From Pasteurella skyensis (GTDB lineage Bacteria; Pseudomonadota; Gammaproteobacteria; Enterobacterales; Pasteurellaceae): DNA of 64,000 nucleotides. The stretch spans positions 372,001 through 436,000 of the forward strand of contig NZ_CP016180.1 in NCBI RefSeq assembly GCF_013377295.1, written 5' to 3'. Below, in pieces: positions 38,715 to 47,971 of the stretch (the stretch's first letter is position 1; each line of letters opens with the position of its first letter). Below the pieces are notes generated by a model, which made no database searches, was not told the DNA's origin, and saw only the letters and a program-made list of their open reading frames with translations. The position numbers and the translations under genes were made by a program.

Positions 38715-39908
38715 ATGGGATTACCAATTTATAGTACAAACTCACCAAATGCCGAGCATCTATTACCCGACATGGGGCAAGCGAATAAGGGGCTTCGTTT
38801 TGAACGTTTTTTCAACAAATATAATATAGGTGAGCATTCGATAGACAAGTTTAAGCCGAACGAAGATGCGAAAAAAGATTTCCTAAAAGTTTTTGTAAAT
38901 GCTTGTGGTGATCGAGAAGCACTCAAATGCTATGCCCAAAACCAAATGGCATTGGCCAACGCACAAGGCGGCAACGGCAAAGTCTATCAACTTGACGGGC
39001 ATTTCGTCACAGGTATGGGCAACGCTCACCCCGTCGAAAACGGTTTGCTGTGGCACTACACTTTGGGTGTGCCGTATTTATCAGGCAGTCAAGTTAAAGG
39101 CTTAGTTCGTTCGCTCATTGAGCAATATTACCAAGCCGATGATAAAACTGATATCTTGCTAAAATGGTTCGGTAGTGAAGACAAAGATCCCCAAAAGCAA
39201 AAAAGAGATAATCAAGTAGGCGAGCTTATCTTTTTTGATGCGATTCCTATCGTGCAACCGACTTTAAGCGTTGATATTATGACGCCACATATGGGCGATT
39301 GGTATGCCAAAGGTGGTGATATTAGCAATGTGACGAGAGACAGCGATAAAATCCCTGCCGACTGGCACGACCCTAACCCAATTCCGTTTTTAGCAGTGAA
39401 AGAGGCTAAATTTTTATTTACTATTGCTAAACGTCCCAAAAGCGATATTGATATAGAAGACGTTTTTAAGTGTCTCGACCAAGCGTTAATGTATTGTGGT
39501 GCAGGTGCAAAAACGCAAACGGGTTATGGGGTTATGTCTTTTTCCAAAGAGGAAACGAAAAGCTTAACTGAGATTATTGACACCGCCAAAAAACAGGCGG
39601 AAGAAAGTAAAAAATTAGCAGAAGCCAAAGCCAATGCCTCTGAACTACAAGCTAAATTACTAGATGACATCGTTCAAAATCATTGGAGAGATGTCAATGA
39701 TAAGGCAAAACAACATTTTACTGATAGCTTAAAATCAGAGTGGTTGGAAGCATTAGAAAACAATGCTGATGATAGAGGTTGTATTGAACTATTGTTTGAA
39801 ATTGCTAATATTCATTATGCAAAACAAATCAAAAACCCAAAAAATAAAAAAGTAAAACCACATCAGCGAGAATGGATTTTACGTTTGTTAGCATTAGTTG
39901 AGAGATAG
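38715..39908 (+). CDS. cmr6: Type III-B CRISPR RAMP protein Cmr6
   Basis: The 397-residue protein contains the Cmr6 core GHFVTGMGNAHPVENGLLWHYTLGVPYLSGSQVKGLVRSLIEQYY and the second RAMP glycine motif YCGAGAKTQTGYGVMSF. A lysine-rich helical C-terminal extension (about residues 290-397) follows. Cmr6 sits between the Cmr4 backbone and Cmr1. Length is at the high end for the family because of this extension. Intact. Confidence 0.92.
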   Translation: MGLPIYSTNSPNAEHLLPDMGQANKGLRFERFFNKYNIGEHSIDKFKPNEDAKKDFLKVFVNACGDREALKCYAQNQMALANAQGGNGKVYQLDGHFVTGMGNAHPVENGLLWHYTLGVPYLSGSQVKGLVRSLIEQYYQADDKTDILLKWFGSEDKDPQKQKRDNQVGELIFFDAIPIVQPTLSVDIMTPHMGDWYAKGGDISNVTRDSDKIPADWHDPNPIPFLAVKEAKFLFTIAKRPKSDIDIEDVFKCLDQALMYCGAGAKTQTGYGVMSFSKEETKSLTEIIDTAKKQAEESKKLAEAKANASELQAKLLDDIVQNHWRDVNDKAKQHFTDSLKSEWLEALENNADDRGCIELLFEIANIHYAKQIKNPKNKKVKPHQREWILRLLALVER

Positions 39909-39911
39909 CCT

Positions 39912-40208
39912 ATGACCACCTACTTTATCAGTCGCCATGCAGGGGCAAAAGATTGGATTGCTAAGCAAGGCATAGATATTGACAAAATCCAATCTCACCT
40001 AGATATTAATGATGTAAGCACAGGCGATACCATTATCGGAACATTGCCCGTTCAACTAGTTGCTGAAGTTTGCCAGCGTGGGGCAGAATACCTGCATTTA
40101 ACGCTAAATCTGCCCGAGCATTTGCGTGGTAAAGACTTATCACCTGACGATATGGATAGTATCGGAGCAAAATTAGAAGCGTTTATTGTCCATAAAGTTA
40201 AAAAATAA
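39912..40208 (+). CDS. csx16: CRISPR-associated protein Csx16
   Basis: The 98-residue protein matches the Csx16 family pattern: TTYFISRHAGAKDWIAKQGI, then HLDINDVSTGDTIIGTLPVQLVAEVCQRGAEYLHLTLNLPEHLRGKDLS. Csx16 proteins are found only with type III systems. To my knowledge some have been reported as ring nucleases that degrade cyclic oligoadenylate, which would switch the signal off. It starts 3 bp after cmr6, so it is co-expressed with the complex. It supports a signalling mode of action for this locus. Confidence 0.88.
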   Translation: MTTYFISRHAGAKDWIAKQGIDIDKIQSHLDINDVSTGDTIIGTLPVQLVAEVCQRGAEYLHLTLNLPEHLRGKDLSPDDMDSIGAKLEAFIVHKVKK

Positions 40209-40230
40209 AACACCTTTTGGAATAATATCT

Positions 40231-41121
40231 ATGAAAAAAGCAAACACATCTTTTAGTATACTAAAGTTGATTATTTTCTTAACCATATTTATCGTTAGTT
40301 ATTTAGCATTGGATAAGCACGCTGACAAGATCATGAAATTCTTTGAATATGTTCTTCAAAGTATTAGTGGCTTTCCTACACTTACACTAGCTGATGTAAG
40401 TTCCATAAAAATAACAGCTTTGATTTTTTCTTTGCTTCTTTCTTTCGCTGTATATTTTTTATTAAAGGTCCCTTTTTCTAAGAGTTTTTTGAAAAATATA
40501 CAGATAAAAAAGAACCCCTTAACACAAGTCATAAAGGATAATACCAATAACAAAAAACATTTTTATACATTTCTGAGTGTTTATTTATTGACCATTACAA
40601 TAATAATCTATTATTTACTACTGTTCGATAGAGAAGCAAAGAATTTTATGCCATTGGCACTCACTTGGGGTGGTGTTTTATTTGCTATCAGCATTGGTAT
40701 ACAAAGCTACTACAAACGTTGGGAAGATGAGTTACCCAAAAAATTAACCGCTTACTTTATGTTTGAAGGCAAATGTGTGATGTCTTGCCACCGCTTTGAC
40801 CTTGCTAATGAAGCAGATATTCGAGCATGGGGGCAACAAGCTGGCAAACAAATGAATAACGAAACCTTTTTAAAATTCGATTTAAGAATAGAAACCGTTA
40901 AAATCGAGATTATAAAAAGAAAGTACAAACATTATGAAGTGAAATTTTATTTAGAAAGTAAAAATGGGATAATATCGAACCCAGAATATGATGATCTTTG
41001 TATTGTTTGGGCATTTCATGATGATAAAAAAGAATGGGAAAAGGGTGTTATTGAAATATCTAAAAACTTACCGAATCCTTATGATGAGACTTTTAGTTGG
41101 AAAAAGCGCCCAAAGAACTAA
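40231..41121 (+). CDS. Putative CRISPR-associated membrane effector (Csx23-like organisation)
   Basis: I chose the ATG at 40231 (MKKANTSFSILKLIIFLTIF, 296 residues); an upstream TTG in frame overlaps csx16. Four predicted transmembrane helices occupy residues ~8-30, ~60-85, ~115-137 and ~143-163. A soluble C-terminal domain of ~130 residues follows (TAYFMFEGKCVMSCHRFDLANEADIRAWGQQAGKQMNN). No nuclease motif is visible. Placement immediately after csx16 in a Cas10 cyclase operon suggests a membrane effector gated by cyclic oligoadenylate. This resembles Csx23 or Cam1 in plan, but I see no proof of homology. It could also be an unrelated passenger. Confidence 0.6.
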   Translation: MKKANTSFSILKLIIFLTIFIVSYLALDKHADKIMKFFEYVLQSISGFPTLTLADVSSIKITALIFSLLLSFAVYFLLKVPFSKSFLKNIQIKKNPLTQVIKDNTNNKKHFYTFLSVYLLTITIIIYYLLLFDREAKNFMPLALTWGGVLFAISIGIQSYYKRWEDELPKKLTAYFMFEGKCVMSCHRFDLANEADIRAWGQQAGKQMNNETFLKFDLRIETVKIEIIKRKYKHYEVKFYLESKNGIISNPEYDDLCIVWAFHDDKKEWEKGVIEISKNLPNPYDETFSWKKRPKN

Positions 41122-41198
41122 ATTAATGGACATAAATGACAAAATAATGAGGAAAGTTTGCTAAACTTGTACATATGTATTTAACAAACTTTTTTATC

Positions 41199-41215
41199 GG
41201 CATAGTAGACAAAAT
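41199..41215 (+). repeat. Solo copy of an insertion sequence terminal repeat
   Basis: GGCATAGTAGACAAAAT occurs here with no transposase nearby. The same 17-mer recurs at 55260-55276 and, inverted, at 57177-57193, next to a transposase remnant. This copy marks the downstream edge of the Cmr island, 78 bp after its last gene. Confidence 0.6.
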
Positions 41216-41254
41216 ATAACAATATATTACAAAAGAAAGTAATAGAGTGAACTA

Positions 41255-42073
41255 TCACCCAGCCGACTTCCTACAAACAAAATCAAACAACCAAGTAGGT
41301 AGCATTCGTTTTAGCACCCAAAATAGTTTAGTTGGGAAAGTTACCATATAGCGGGCTTTCGGTTTTTTTGCATTGAGAATTTTCAAACAGACTTCAGCAC
41401 AGGCACTTGGTGGCAGAGCAAAAGGGTTTTTGTTTTCTTTAGTATTAAAGTATTTTAAATGTTTTTGATAAGTTTCTTGATAGAGGGATTCACTCACATC
41501 AAGTTTTTCAAACTGTTTGGCACTGTTAGAGCGGAAATTACTTTGAATTGGACCAGGTTCGAGCAAACTCACAAAAATATTAGAACCCGCTAGCTCCAAA
41601 CGTAAGGTATCCGCCATTGCTTCAATAGCAAATTTAGTACTGTTGTAAGCACCTCGAAAAGGCATTGCGGCAAAGCCTAAAATACTACTGGTAACAATGA
41701 TTTTGCCGTGTTGTTGTTGATGGAATATTTTTAGTGCTTCATTCATCACTTCCCATACACCAAATACATTGGTTTCAAAAATATCACGTAAATCCTGACG
41801 AGAGACATCTTCGATCATACTTGGCAAACCATAGCCCGCATTGCAAAAAACAGCATCTAAGCCACCGCTTGCTTGAATCGTTTCAAAAGCAGTGTTGATT
41901 TGTTGTGAATCTGTCACATCAAGTAACAAACATTCAAAGCCTTCTTGTTGTAAACGTAGCACATCTTCTTGTTTACGACAACTTGCTAGCACTCGCCAGC
42001 CTGATTGTTTCAGTAGTTTTGCTGTTTCATAACCAATACCTGACGAACAGCCTGTAATTAAAATGGTTTTCAT
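41255..42073 (-). CDS. SDR-family NAD(P)-dependent oxidoreductase
   Basis: I chose the start at 42073 (MKTILITGCSSGIGYETAKLL, 272 residues), leaving 4 bp to the upstream nitroreductase gene; the longer frame overlaps it. It has the classical Rossmann motif TGCSSGIG, NAG (VFCNAGYG), the catalytic Ser (VTSSILG) and YNSTK (Tyr-x-x-x-Lys). The C-terminal basic and hydrophobic stretch (MLPTWLFDFVCRKS) may contact membrane. Substrate unknown. It is likely in an operon with the nitroreductase and prmB. Confidence 0.88.
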   Translation of the reverse strand: MKTILITGCSSGIGYETAKLLKQSGWRVLASCRKQEDVLRLQQEGFECLLLDVTDSQQINTAFETIQASGGLDAVFCNAGYGLPSMIEDVSRQDLRDIFETNVFGVWEVMNEALKIFHQQQHGKIIVTSSILGFAAMPFRGAYNSTKFAIEAMADTLRLELAGSNIFVSLLEPGPIQSNFRSNSAKQFEKLDVSESLYQETYQKHLKYFNTKENKNPFALPPSACAEVCLKILNAKKPKARYMVTFPTKLFWVLKRMLPTWLFDFVCRKSAG

Positions 42074-42077
42074 AGTT

Positions 42078-42641
42078 TTACTTAATATAACTAACAAAAG
42101 GCTCAGCACTTTCACACTGGCGAGTCACATTTACCTGTTCACCGTCCGCAGGTTCACCAATCATAATTAATGCAATAATTTTATCTTCTTCTTTACAACC
42201 GAATGCTTCTCGCAAAGCAGTTCCTTCAACCCAGTTATTGGTAAACCAATAGGTATCAAAACCTTGAGTATTAGCTGCAAGTTGAATAGCATAAGTAGCA
42301 CAACCCGCTGTGAGCATTTGCTCCCAGTGTGGAATCGGTTTTTTATCACTATATTTTGCCACTACACCAATAATCATTGGGGCTGTTTGGCTTAAACTTT
42401 CTGCTTTTGCTAAGCCATTCTCACCCATCTCAAATTCAAGAGCAGCAGCCGTTAAATATTGTTTCAACTTATGCATACCACTTTTTTCAATCACCACAAA
42501 GTGATAAGGCTTTAATAAACCGTGATCAGGCACTCTTAATGCGGCTTTTAAAATATTACTCAACTGCATCTGATTTGGAGCAGTATCTGTAAATTTTTTA
42601 GACGAGCGACGATGTTGTAGTAAATATAATGGATCTTTCAT
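42078..42641 (-). CDS. Nitroreductase family protein (YdjA-like)
   Basis: I chose the ATG at 42641 (MKDPLYLLQHRRSSKKFTDTAP, 187 residues), which has an AAGGAAG Shine-Dalgarno. The sequence follows the small FMN-binding nitroreductase pattern: HRRSSKKF, ILKAALRVPDHGLLKPYHFVVIE, and IALIMIGEPADGEQ near the end. E. coli YdjA is the closest named relative in size. The physiological substrate is unknown. It lies between prmB and the SDR gene on the same strand. Confidence 0.85.
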   Translation of the reverse strand: MKDPLYLLQHRRSSKKFTDTAPNQMQLSNILKAALRVPDHGLLKPYHFVVIEKSGMHKLKQYLTAAALEFEMGENGLAKAESLSQTAPMIIGVVAKYSDKKPIPHWEQMLTAGCATYAIQLAANTQGFDTYWFTNNWVEGTALREAFGCKEEDKIIALIMIGEPADGEQVNVTRQCESAEPFVSYIK

Positions 42642-42669
42642 TTTATCTTCCTTAATCAGCAAATTAATC

Positions 42670-43632
42670 TTACTGATAACCTCTCAAAACAGGTTGATTC
42701 ATTAATAATTGTTCTTTGGTCAAACTAAAGACACCAAACCCACCATTTTCAAATTCAAGCCAATTAAAAGGTACATCAGGGAACTGTTCCACAAGATTTT
42801 CCATTGTATTACCCACCTCACAAATCAACACGCCGTTATCGGCAAGATAATTAGGTGCATCAACTAAAATACGTCGTACCAAATCTAAACCATCCGCACC
42901 AGAACCAAGAGCCATTTCAGGTTCGTGGTGATATTCTTCAGGCATATTTTCTAAATCTTGTTGATCGACATAAGGTGGATTACTAATAATCAAATCATAT
43001 TGATCTTGAGGTAATTCATTGAATAAATCAGATCGTATAGGAATAACACGATCGCTAACCTGATGATTATTAATATTAATTTCAGCCACGCTTAACGCAT
43101 CAATAGAGAGATCAACCGCATCAATTTCAGCATTAGGAAACTGTTCGGCACAAGCAATTGCAATACAACCACTGCCAGTACACATATCTAAAATACGCTG
43201 CGGTTCAGAATGAAGTAGCCCAGTGAAGCGTTGTTGAATCAACTCTGCGATAGGGGAACGAGGGATAAGCACACGCTCATCAACATAAAATTCTAATTCT
43301 GCAAATCTTGCACAATTAGTCAGATAAGCAATAGGTTTTCGAAAACCTAAACGCTGTTTAACAATATCAATAAGCCGTAATCTTTCAGCTAAGGTTAAAC
43401 GAGCCTCAAAGAGTTTCTCTGGTATATCAAAAGGTAAATGCAAAGCGGTTAAAATTAACTGCTGAGCCTCGTCCCACGCATTATCATAACCGTGTCCATA
43501 ATAAAGGTCTGAAGCATTAAAATAACTATATGCCCAACGCATAAAATCTAACGTAGAATGTAATTTATCCGCAATATTCTCTTGCTGAATTTCATCTAAA
43601 AGTTCAAGGTTGTATTGATATTCTGACATCAT
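42670..43632 (-). CDS. prmB: Ribosomal protein L3 glutamine methyltransferase
   Basis: The 320-residue SAM-dependent methyltransferase has motif I ([14 protein letters not shown]) and the N5-glutamine MTase signature [30 protein letters not shown]. The N-terminal helical domain ([28 protein letters not shown]) distinguishes PrmB from PrmC. Two ATGs (MM) start the frame; the second may be used. It is divergent from smrB, a conserved arrangement. Confidence 0.94.
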   Translation of the reverse strand: MMSEYQYNLELLDEIQQENIADKLHSTLDFMRWAYSYFNASDLYYGHGYDNAWDEAQQLILTALHLPFDIPEKLFEARLTLAERLRLIDIVKQRLGFRKPIAYLTNCARFAELEFYVDERVLIPRSPIAELIQQRFTGLLHSEPQRILDMCTGSGCIAIACAEQFPNAEIDAVDLSIDALSVAEININNHQVSDRVIPIRSDLFNELPQDQYDLIISNPPYVDQQDLENMPEEYHHEPEMALGSGADGLDLVRRILVDAPNYLADNGVLICEVGNTMENLVEQFPDVPFNWLEFENGGFGVFSLTKEQLLMNQPVLRGYQ

Positions 43633-43715
43633 TTTTTCCCTAATTCAAAAATTAAGGTATTTATACCATATTTCGCTTTGTGTTAGAATAACAAGATAAA
43701 CTAAAAGGACATAAA

Positions 43716-44243
43716 ATGTTAAATGATGAAGAGTTATCCTTGTTTCAACAAGCAGTACAAGGCGCAAAAAAAATCAAACAAGATAAGGTAATCATAAAAA
43801 AGCAACCATCTCGTAAAGCAGAAGCATTAAAAGAGCAGAAAGAAAAGGAAGATACCTTATTCTACTTTTCTGATGAATACGAACCACTACTGACAGAAGA
43901 AAACGAAAAAGTAAAATATCGTCGAGAAGATATCGATCCTTATTTACTCAAACAGCTTCGCCGTGGTGATTTTACACCTGAACTTTTTTTGGATTTACAC
44001 GGTTTAACACGTAAACAAGCGAAAATGGAACTCGCTAGCTTAATTCTTGCCTGTGAGCGGGAAGGTGTATTTTGTGCCAGCATAATGACAGGTTATGGCA
44101 CTTATGCGCTAAAAAAACAAATTCCACTGTGGTTAGTGCAACACCCTAAAATACTCGCACTTCATCAAGCCCCAAGAGAGTGGGGAGGCGATGCTGCTAT
44201 ATTAATTTTAGTAGAGCAACCAGACAACGGATTTAAGCGGTAA
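43716..44243 (+). CDS. smrB: Endonuclease SmrB (Smr-domain, YfcN)
   Basis: The 175-residue protein has a basic N-terminus and a C-terminal Smr domain: LFLDLHGLTRKQAKMELASLI with the LDxHG motif, IMTGYGTYALKKQIPLWL, and APREWGGDAAILILVE. SmrB cuts mRNA between collided ribosomes to start ribosome rescue. The stop codon lies inside the first of two 39-bp direct repeats that bracket the RloAB cassette. Confidence 0.93.
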   Translation: MLNDEELSLFQQAVQGAKKIKQDKVIIKKQPSRKAEALKEQKEKEDTLFYFSDEYEPLLTEENEKVKYRREDIDPYLLKQLRRGDFTPELFLDLHGLTRKQAKMELASLILACEREGVFCASIMTGYGTYALKKQIPLWLVQHPKILALHQAPREWGGDAAILILVEQPDNGFKR

Positions 44244-44272
44244 CATCAACACAAAAATTTGCAAATTTTTGA
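44234..44272 (+). repeat. Left 39-bp direct repeat of the RloAB cassette
   Basis: This 39-bp sequence starts TAAGCGGTAACATCAACAC and ends TTTGCAAATTTTTGA. It is identical to 46463-46501. It overlaps the last codons of smrB and is built around a degenerate uptake-signal core and tail. Confidence 0.85.
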
Positions 44273-44441
44273 GTGTACTTGATTGGAAGTATTAAGTTGT
44301 TGTTTTGAACTTATCACTTATTTTTGTTTATAAATTTTGTAATATATTGAATATACTCTATTGCTTTTCCTATTGTTATTGGTAATATGTATTAAAATTT
44401 TGCAAAAAATGCAATTAAATAGCATTAAATTAGGGGTTACT

Positions 44442-45731
44442 ATGTTAGTTAAGTTTTCTGTAGAGAATTTTCGTTCAATTAAAGAGCAGCAAGTGTTGTC
44501 AATGGTGAAAAGTAATGTATACAAAGAACTTCAACAAAATACCTTTACATCAAATGCACCAAACACGCCAGAACTATTAAAATCAGCAGTGATTTACGGT
44601 GCCAACGCATCAGGGAAATCAAATTTATTAAAGGCACTATTTGTAATGACACAAATCATAGAAACATCTTTTCATAAAAAATTAGATGAACCTATTGTGG
44701 TGGAGCCTTTTTTATTGGATCCTAAAAGTCGAATTGAACCAACAACCTTTCAAATTTCCTTTATTGCCAATTTAGCGAATGAAGCCTCAGAAGAGAAACA
44801 ATTTGCATTGGTAGAGTATGGCTTTTCTACAGATAAAAAAATAGTCTATGAAGAGTGGTTAAGTGTTTATCCTAAAGGACGAGAGCAGGCTTGGTTCCAT
44901 CGCATTTATGATACTAAAAGTAAATCTTATCATTGGCTTAAGGAATCAGAATCCTTCAAAGGTTCTAAATCTACTTGGAAAGAAAATACCCGCTTAGATC
45001 AACTTTTTTTATCAACAGCAGTACATCTCAATAGTGAGCAGTTAAAGCCTATTTATAATGCAATTGTGCATAAATTAGGTGTCATTGGTGCAGATAGAAT
45101 TAGTAATGAATTTACAAAAAAACTGTGTAAAAAAGAAGAGTACAAAACTCTTTTTATCTCTTTTTTACAGCAAGCAGATATTGATTTAGTAGATATTAAA
45201 TTAGAAAAATTAAACGTTGAAAATATAATTTTTCCTGATGAGTTTCTTCCAAAAGAAATAAAAGAAGAAATTTTTAAAGATTTATCGGAGCAGGTAGAGG
45301 TTTATTTTATTCATAAAGACAGTTTAGATAATGAAGTTAAAATTAATTTACGTGAGGAATCAGACGGAACACAAAAGTTATTTGAATTTATAGGTTTAAT
45401 TTTTAATGCAATGAATCAGGGAGATACATTAATTATTGATGAGTTTAACAAAAGTTTACATCCTGATTTAGTTCGTTACCTAGTTGCATTATTTAATTCT
45501 AAACATAATAAAAATAATGGACAGTTGATTTTTACGACTCATGAGACATCTGTATTAAGAAAAGAATTATTGCGACGAGATCAAATTTGGTTTTGTGAAA
45601 AAGGTAGTGATCGTGCCACTAATCTATATCCATTGAGTGACTTTAGCCCATTGAATCGTGAAGATTTAGAAGAGAGTTATTTGCATGGTCGTTATGGTGG
45701 AAAACCCGTAATTAAGGAATTTATTTTTTAG
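44442..45731 (+). CDS. RloA-like AAA ATPase (predicted anti-phage defence)
   Basis: I chose the ATG at 44442 (MLVKFSVENFRSIKEQQVLSM, 429 residues); the frame is open further upstream without a good start. It has the ABC/OLD-type AAA_15/21 fold: FRSIKEQ, Walker A GANASGKS at residues 53-60, Walker B GDTLIIDEFNKSLHPDL, and a downstream His switch in IFTTHETSVL. It is followed 30 bp later by an RloB-like gene. RloA/RloB pairs are related in plan to AbiL and PARIS-type systems, in which an ATPase senses phage and triggers a Toprim-like partner. Confidence 0.85.
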   Translation: MLVKFSVENFRSIKEQQVLSMVKSNVYKELQQNTFTSNAPNTPELLKSAVIYGANASGKSNLLKALFVMTQIIETSFHKKLDEPIVVEPFLLDPKSRIEPTTFQISFIANLANEASEEKQFALVEYGFSTDKKIVYEEWLSVYPKGREQAWFHRIYDTKSKSYHWLKESESFKGSKSTWKENTRLDQLFLSTAVHLNSEQLKPIYNAIVHKLGVIGADRISNEFTKKLCKKEEYKTLFISFLQQADIDLVDIKLEKLNVENIIFPDEFLPKEIKEEIFKDLSEQVEVYFIHKDSLDNEVKINLREESDGTQKLFEFIGLIFNAMNQGDTLIIDEFNKSLHPDLVRYLVALFNSKHNKNNGQLIFTTHETSVLRKELLRRDQIWFCEKGSDRATNLYPLSDFSPLNREDLEESYLHGRYGGKPVIKEFIF

Positions 45732-45761
45732 AATAAACCACTGAATAAATAGTAGGTATGT

Positions 45762-46424
45762 ATGGTGAGATCAAGTAAAAGAAAACAGCTAAAATTAGAA
45801 AGAAAACAGCCGTCAAGAAAACCTTATGATCGAGTCCTTATTGTCACAGAAGGCGAAAAAACAGATCCTAATTATTTTAATGATTTAATCAAAGATGAAG
45901 GGCTTTCCTCCGCAAATGTTGTAGTGACAGGGGATTGTGGATGTGATCCTACTTCCGTTGTTAATCAAGCAATAAAGTTATTTAAAGAGAGTAAAAAGGG
46001 CGGTTCATCTACAATTTATAACAGAGTTTTCTGTGTTTTTGATAGAGATGGACACGCAAATTTTGATAATGCCATTAACAAAGCGAGCAGTAATAATATT
46101 GAAATAATTTGTTCCTATCCTTGTTTTGAATACTGGTATTTATGCCATTTTGAATATACTCGTAAAGGATTTCAGAAAACAGGTAATCAATCTTCGGCGG
46201 AGAATTGCATTAAAGAATTAAATATTCATTGGAATAATAATTTCAAGAAAAAGTATGGAAAGTCTGATACTCAGCCTTATGTTAAGCTTAAACCTAAACT
46301 TAATAATGCAATAAATAATGCAAAAAAAGCACAAAATGATGCAGATTCTACTGGAGAGATGAATCCATCAACAAGGGTTTATAAACTGGTTGACTATCTT
46401 AAATCACTAAAACGAAGTAAGTAA
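45762..46424 (+). CDS. RloB-like Toprim-fold protein (predicted defence effector)
   Basis: The 220-residue protein begins with a basic leader, then RVLIVTEGEKTDPNYFNDLIKDEG and VFCVFDRDGHANFDNAI, which carry the Toprim-type Glu and DxD acidic residues. YPCFEYWYLCHFEYT follows. This layout is typical of RloB proteins (DUF-type, often paired with RloA). Such effectors are proposed to be nucleases, possibly acting on tRNA or DNA; the target is not known here. It is co-directional with the ATPase gene in a two-gene operon. Confidence 0.85.
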   Translation: MVRSSKRKQLKLERKQPSRKPYDRVLIVTEGEKTDPNYFNDLIKDEGLSSANVVVTGDCGCDPTSVVNQAIKLFKESKKGGSSTIYNRVFCVFDRDGHANFDNAINKASSNNIEIICSYPCFEYWYLCHFEYTRKGFQKTGNQSSAENCIKELNIHWNNNFKKKYGKSDTQPYVKLKPKLNNAINNAKKAQNDADSTGEMNPSTRVYKLVDYLKSLKRSK

Positions 46425-46472
46425 CCGCTTATAAGATCAAATAAATTCATTATTTATAGTGATAAGCGGTAA
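46424..46472 (+). terminator. Hairpin after rloB
   Basis: ACCGCTTAT (46425-46433) and ATAAGCGGT (46462-46470) form a perfect 9-bp stem directly after the rloB stop. It is made from opposed uptake cores and overlaps the right direct repeat. No strong U-tract follows. Confidence 0.45.
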
Positions 46473-46501
46473 CATCAACACAAAAATTTGCAAATTTTTG
46501 A
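46463..46501 (+). repeat. Right 39-bp direct repeat of the RloAB cassette
   Basis: Identical to 44234-44272. Here it lies 77 bp from rloB and 15 bp from the cmoA stop. Recombination between the two copies would delete 2,229 bp holding exactly the two defence genes and leave smrB intact. Confidence 0.85.
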
Positions 46502-46515
46502 ACACATCGTACCGC

Positions 46516-47271
<756 letters not shown>

Positions 47272-47324
47272 TTAATAATTAAAAATGAATTAGCAATGGA
47301 AAAATGAACAATATGATATCCTTA

Positions 47325-47455
47325 TTTCAATGTTCCCGTTCTCGGTTATTGAGCTTGTCGAAATATCGAAGGGAAGAGAACGCTCACAGAACAAATCTCG
47401 TGCCCAAACACCTCACACTTCGACAAGCTCAGCGATCGGTGTTTGATTGGTTTTG
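47325..47455. repeat. Inverted repeat element (REP/MITE-like), full copy
   Basis: A ~125-bp unit has TTCTCGGTTATTGAGCTTGTCGAA on one side and TTCGACAAGCTCAGCGATCGG on the other, giving 12-13-bp inverted arms (GAGCTTGTCGAA/TTCGACAAGCTC). The body reads ATATCGAAGG, GAACGCTCAC and CACCTCACAC. Related copies lie at 55282-55340, 55361-55484 and 55515-55608, on the other side of the adhesin gene. Confidence 0.7.
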
Positions 47456-47693
47456 TGATTTTAATTTAGCTTGCGGGAAGATATTCCACTCGCTTCGCTC
47501 ATTAAATGCTCCCCTACAAATCATTTATAAATCAAAAAGTTATAAAGATCGACCGTAGGGGTGGATTAGCAAACTTGTTTGCGTATATCCTCCCGTTGCT
47601 CGATATAAAAATCTCCACAAAGCATCATAAGACATAATCATAGCGGTTACATTTCAATAAAAATTTACAAATTAGATCAATAATCATACTACG

Positions 47694-47745
47694 TTTCCGT
47701 TCTCGGTTCCTGAGCTCAGTGACCGGTGTTTGACTAACCCCGTGA
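47694..47745. repeat. Partial copy of the inverted repeat element
   Basis: CGTTCTCGGTTCCTGAGCTCAG joins directly to TGACCGGTGTTTGA. The outer parts of the element are kept and the middle is missing, as expected for an internal deletion between its arms. Confidence 0.6.
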
Positions 47746-47971
47746 TCGATATTTCACACACCCCTAATCAAAAACCACCCCATTTTTACTCTAAATTGTC
47801 TATTTTTCACCCAAATAACCTCCATTACTACGATTTTGCTTGCGTTTTTTTTTACAATCGGGAAGTTTACACATATTTTTTTACAAAATATTCACGAGGC
47901 AGTAAAAGGAATTTACATCAACCTCAGCAAAGTCCTAAGGAAAGGATATCAACTAAAAAGGATACCTGACT

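Noticed and set aside
44361-44441. Upstream extension of the RloA-like ATPase
   Set aside because: The extra 27 residues are hydrophobic and lie in a spacer; the family starts at the beta strand MLVKFSVENFRS, whose ATG at 44442 fits.
47304-47558. 84-codon open frame upstream of the adhesin
   Set aside because: It reads straight through an inverted repeat element and has no ribosome-binding site.
47730-47969. 79-codon open frame ending just before the adhesin
   Set aside because: It begins inside a partial repeat element and covers the probable adhesin promoter; composition not protein-like.
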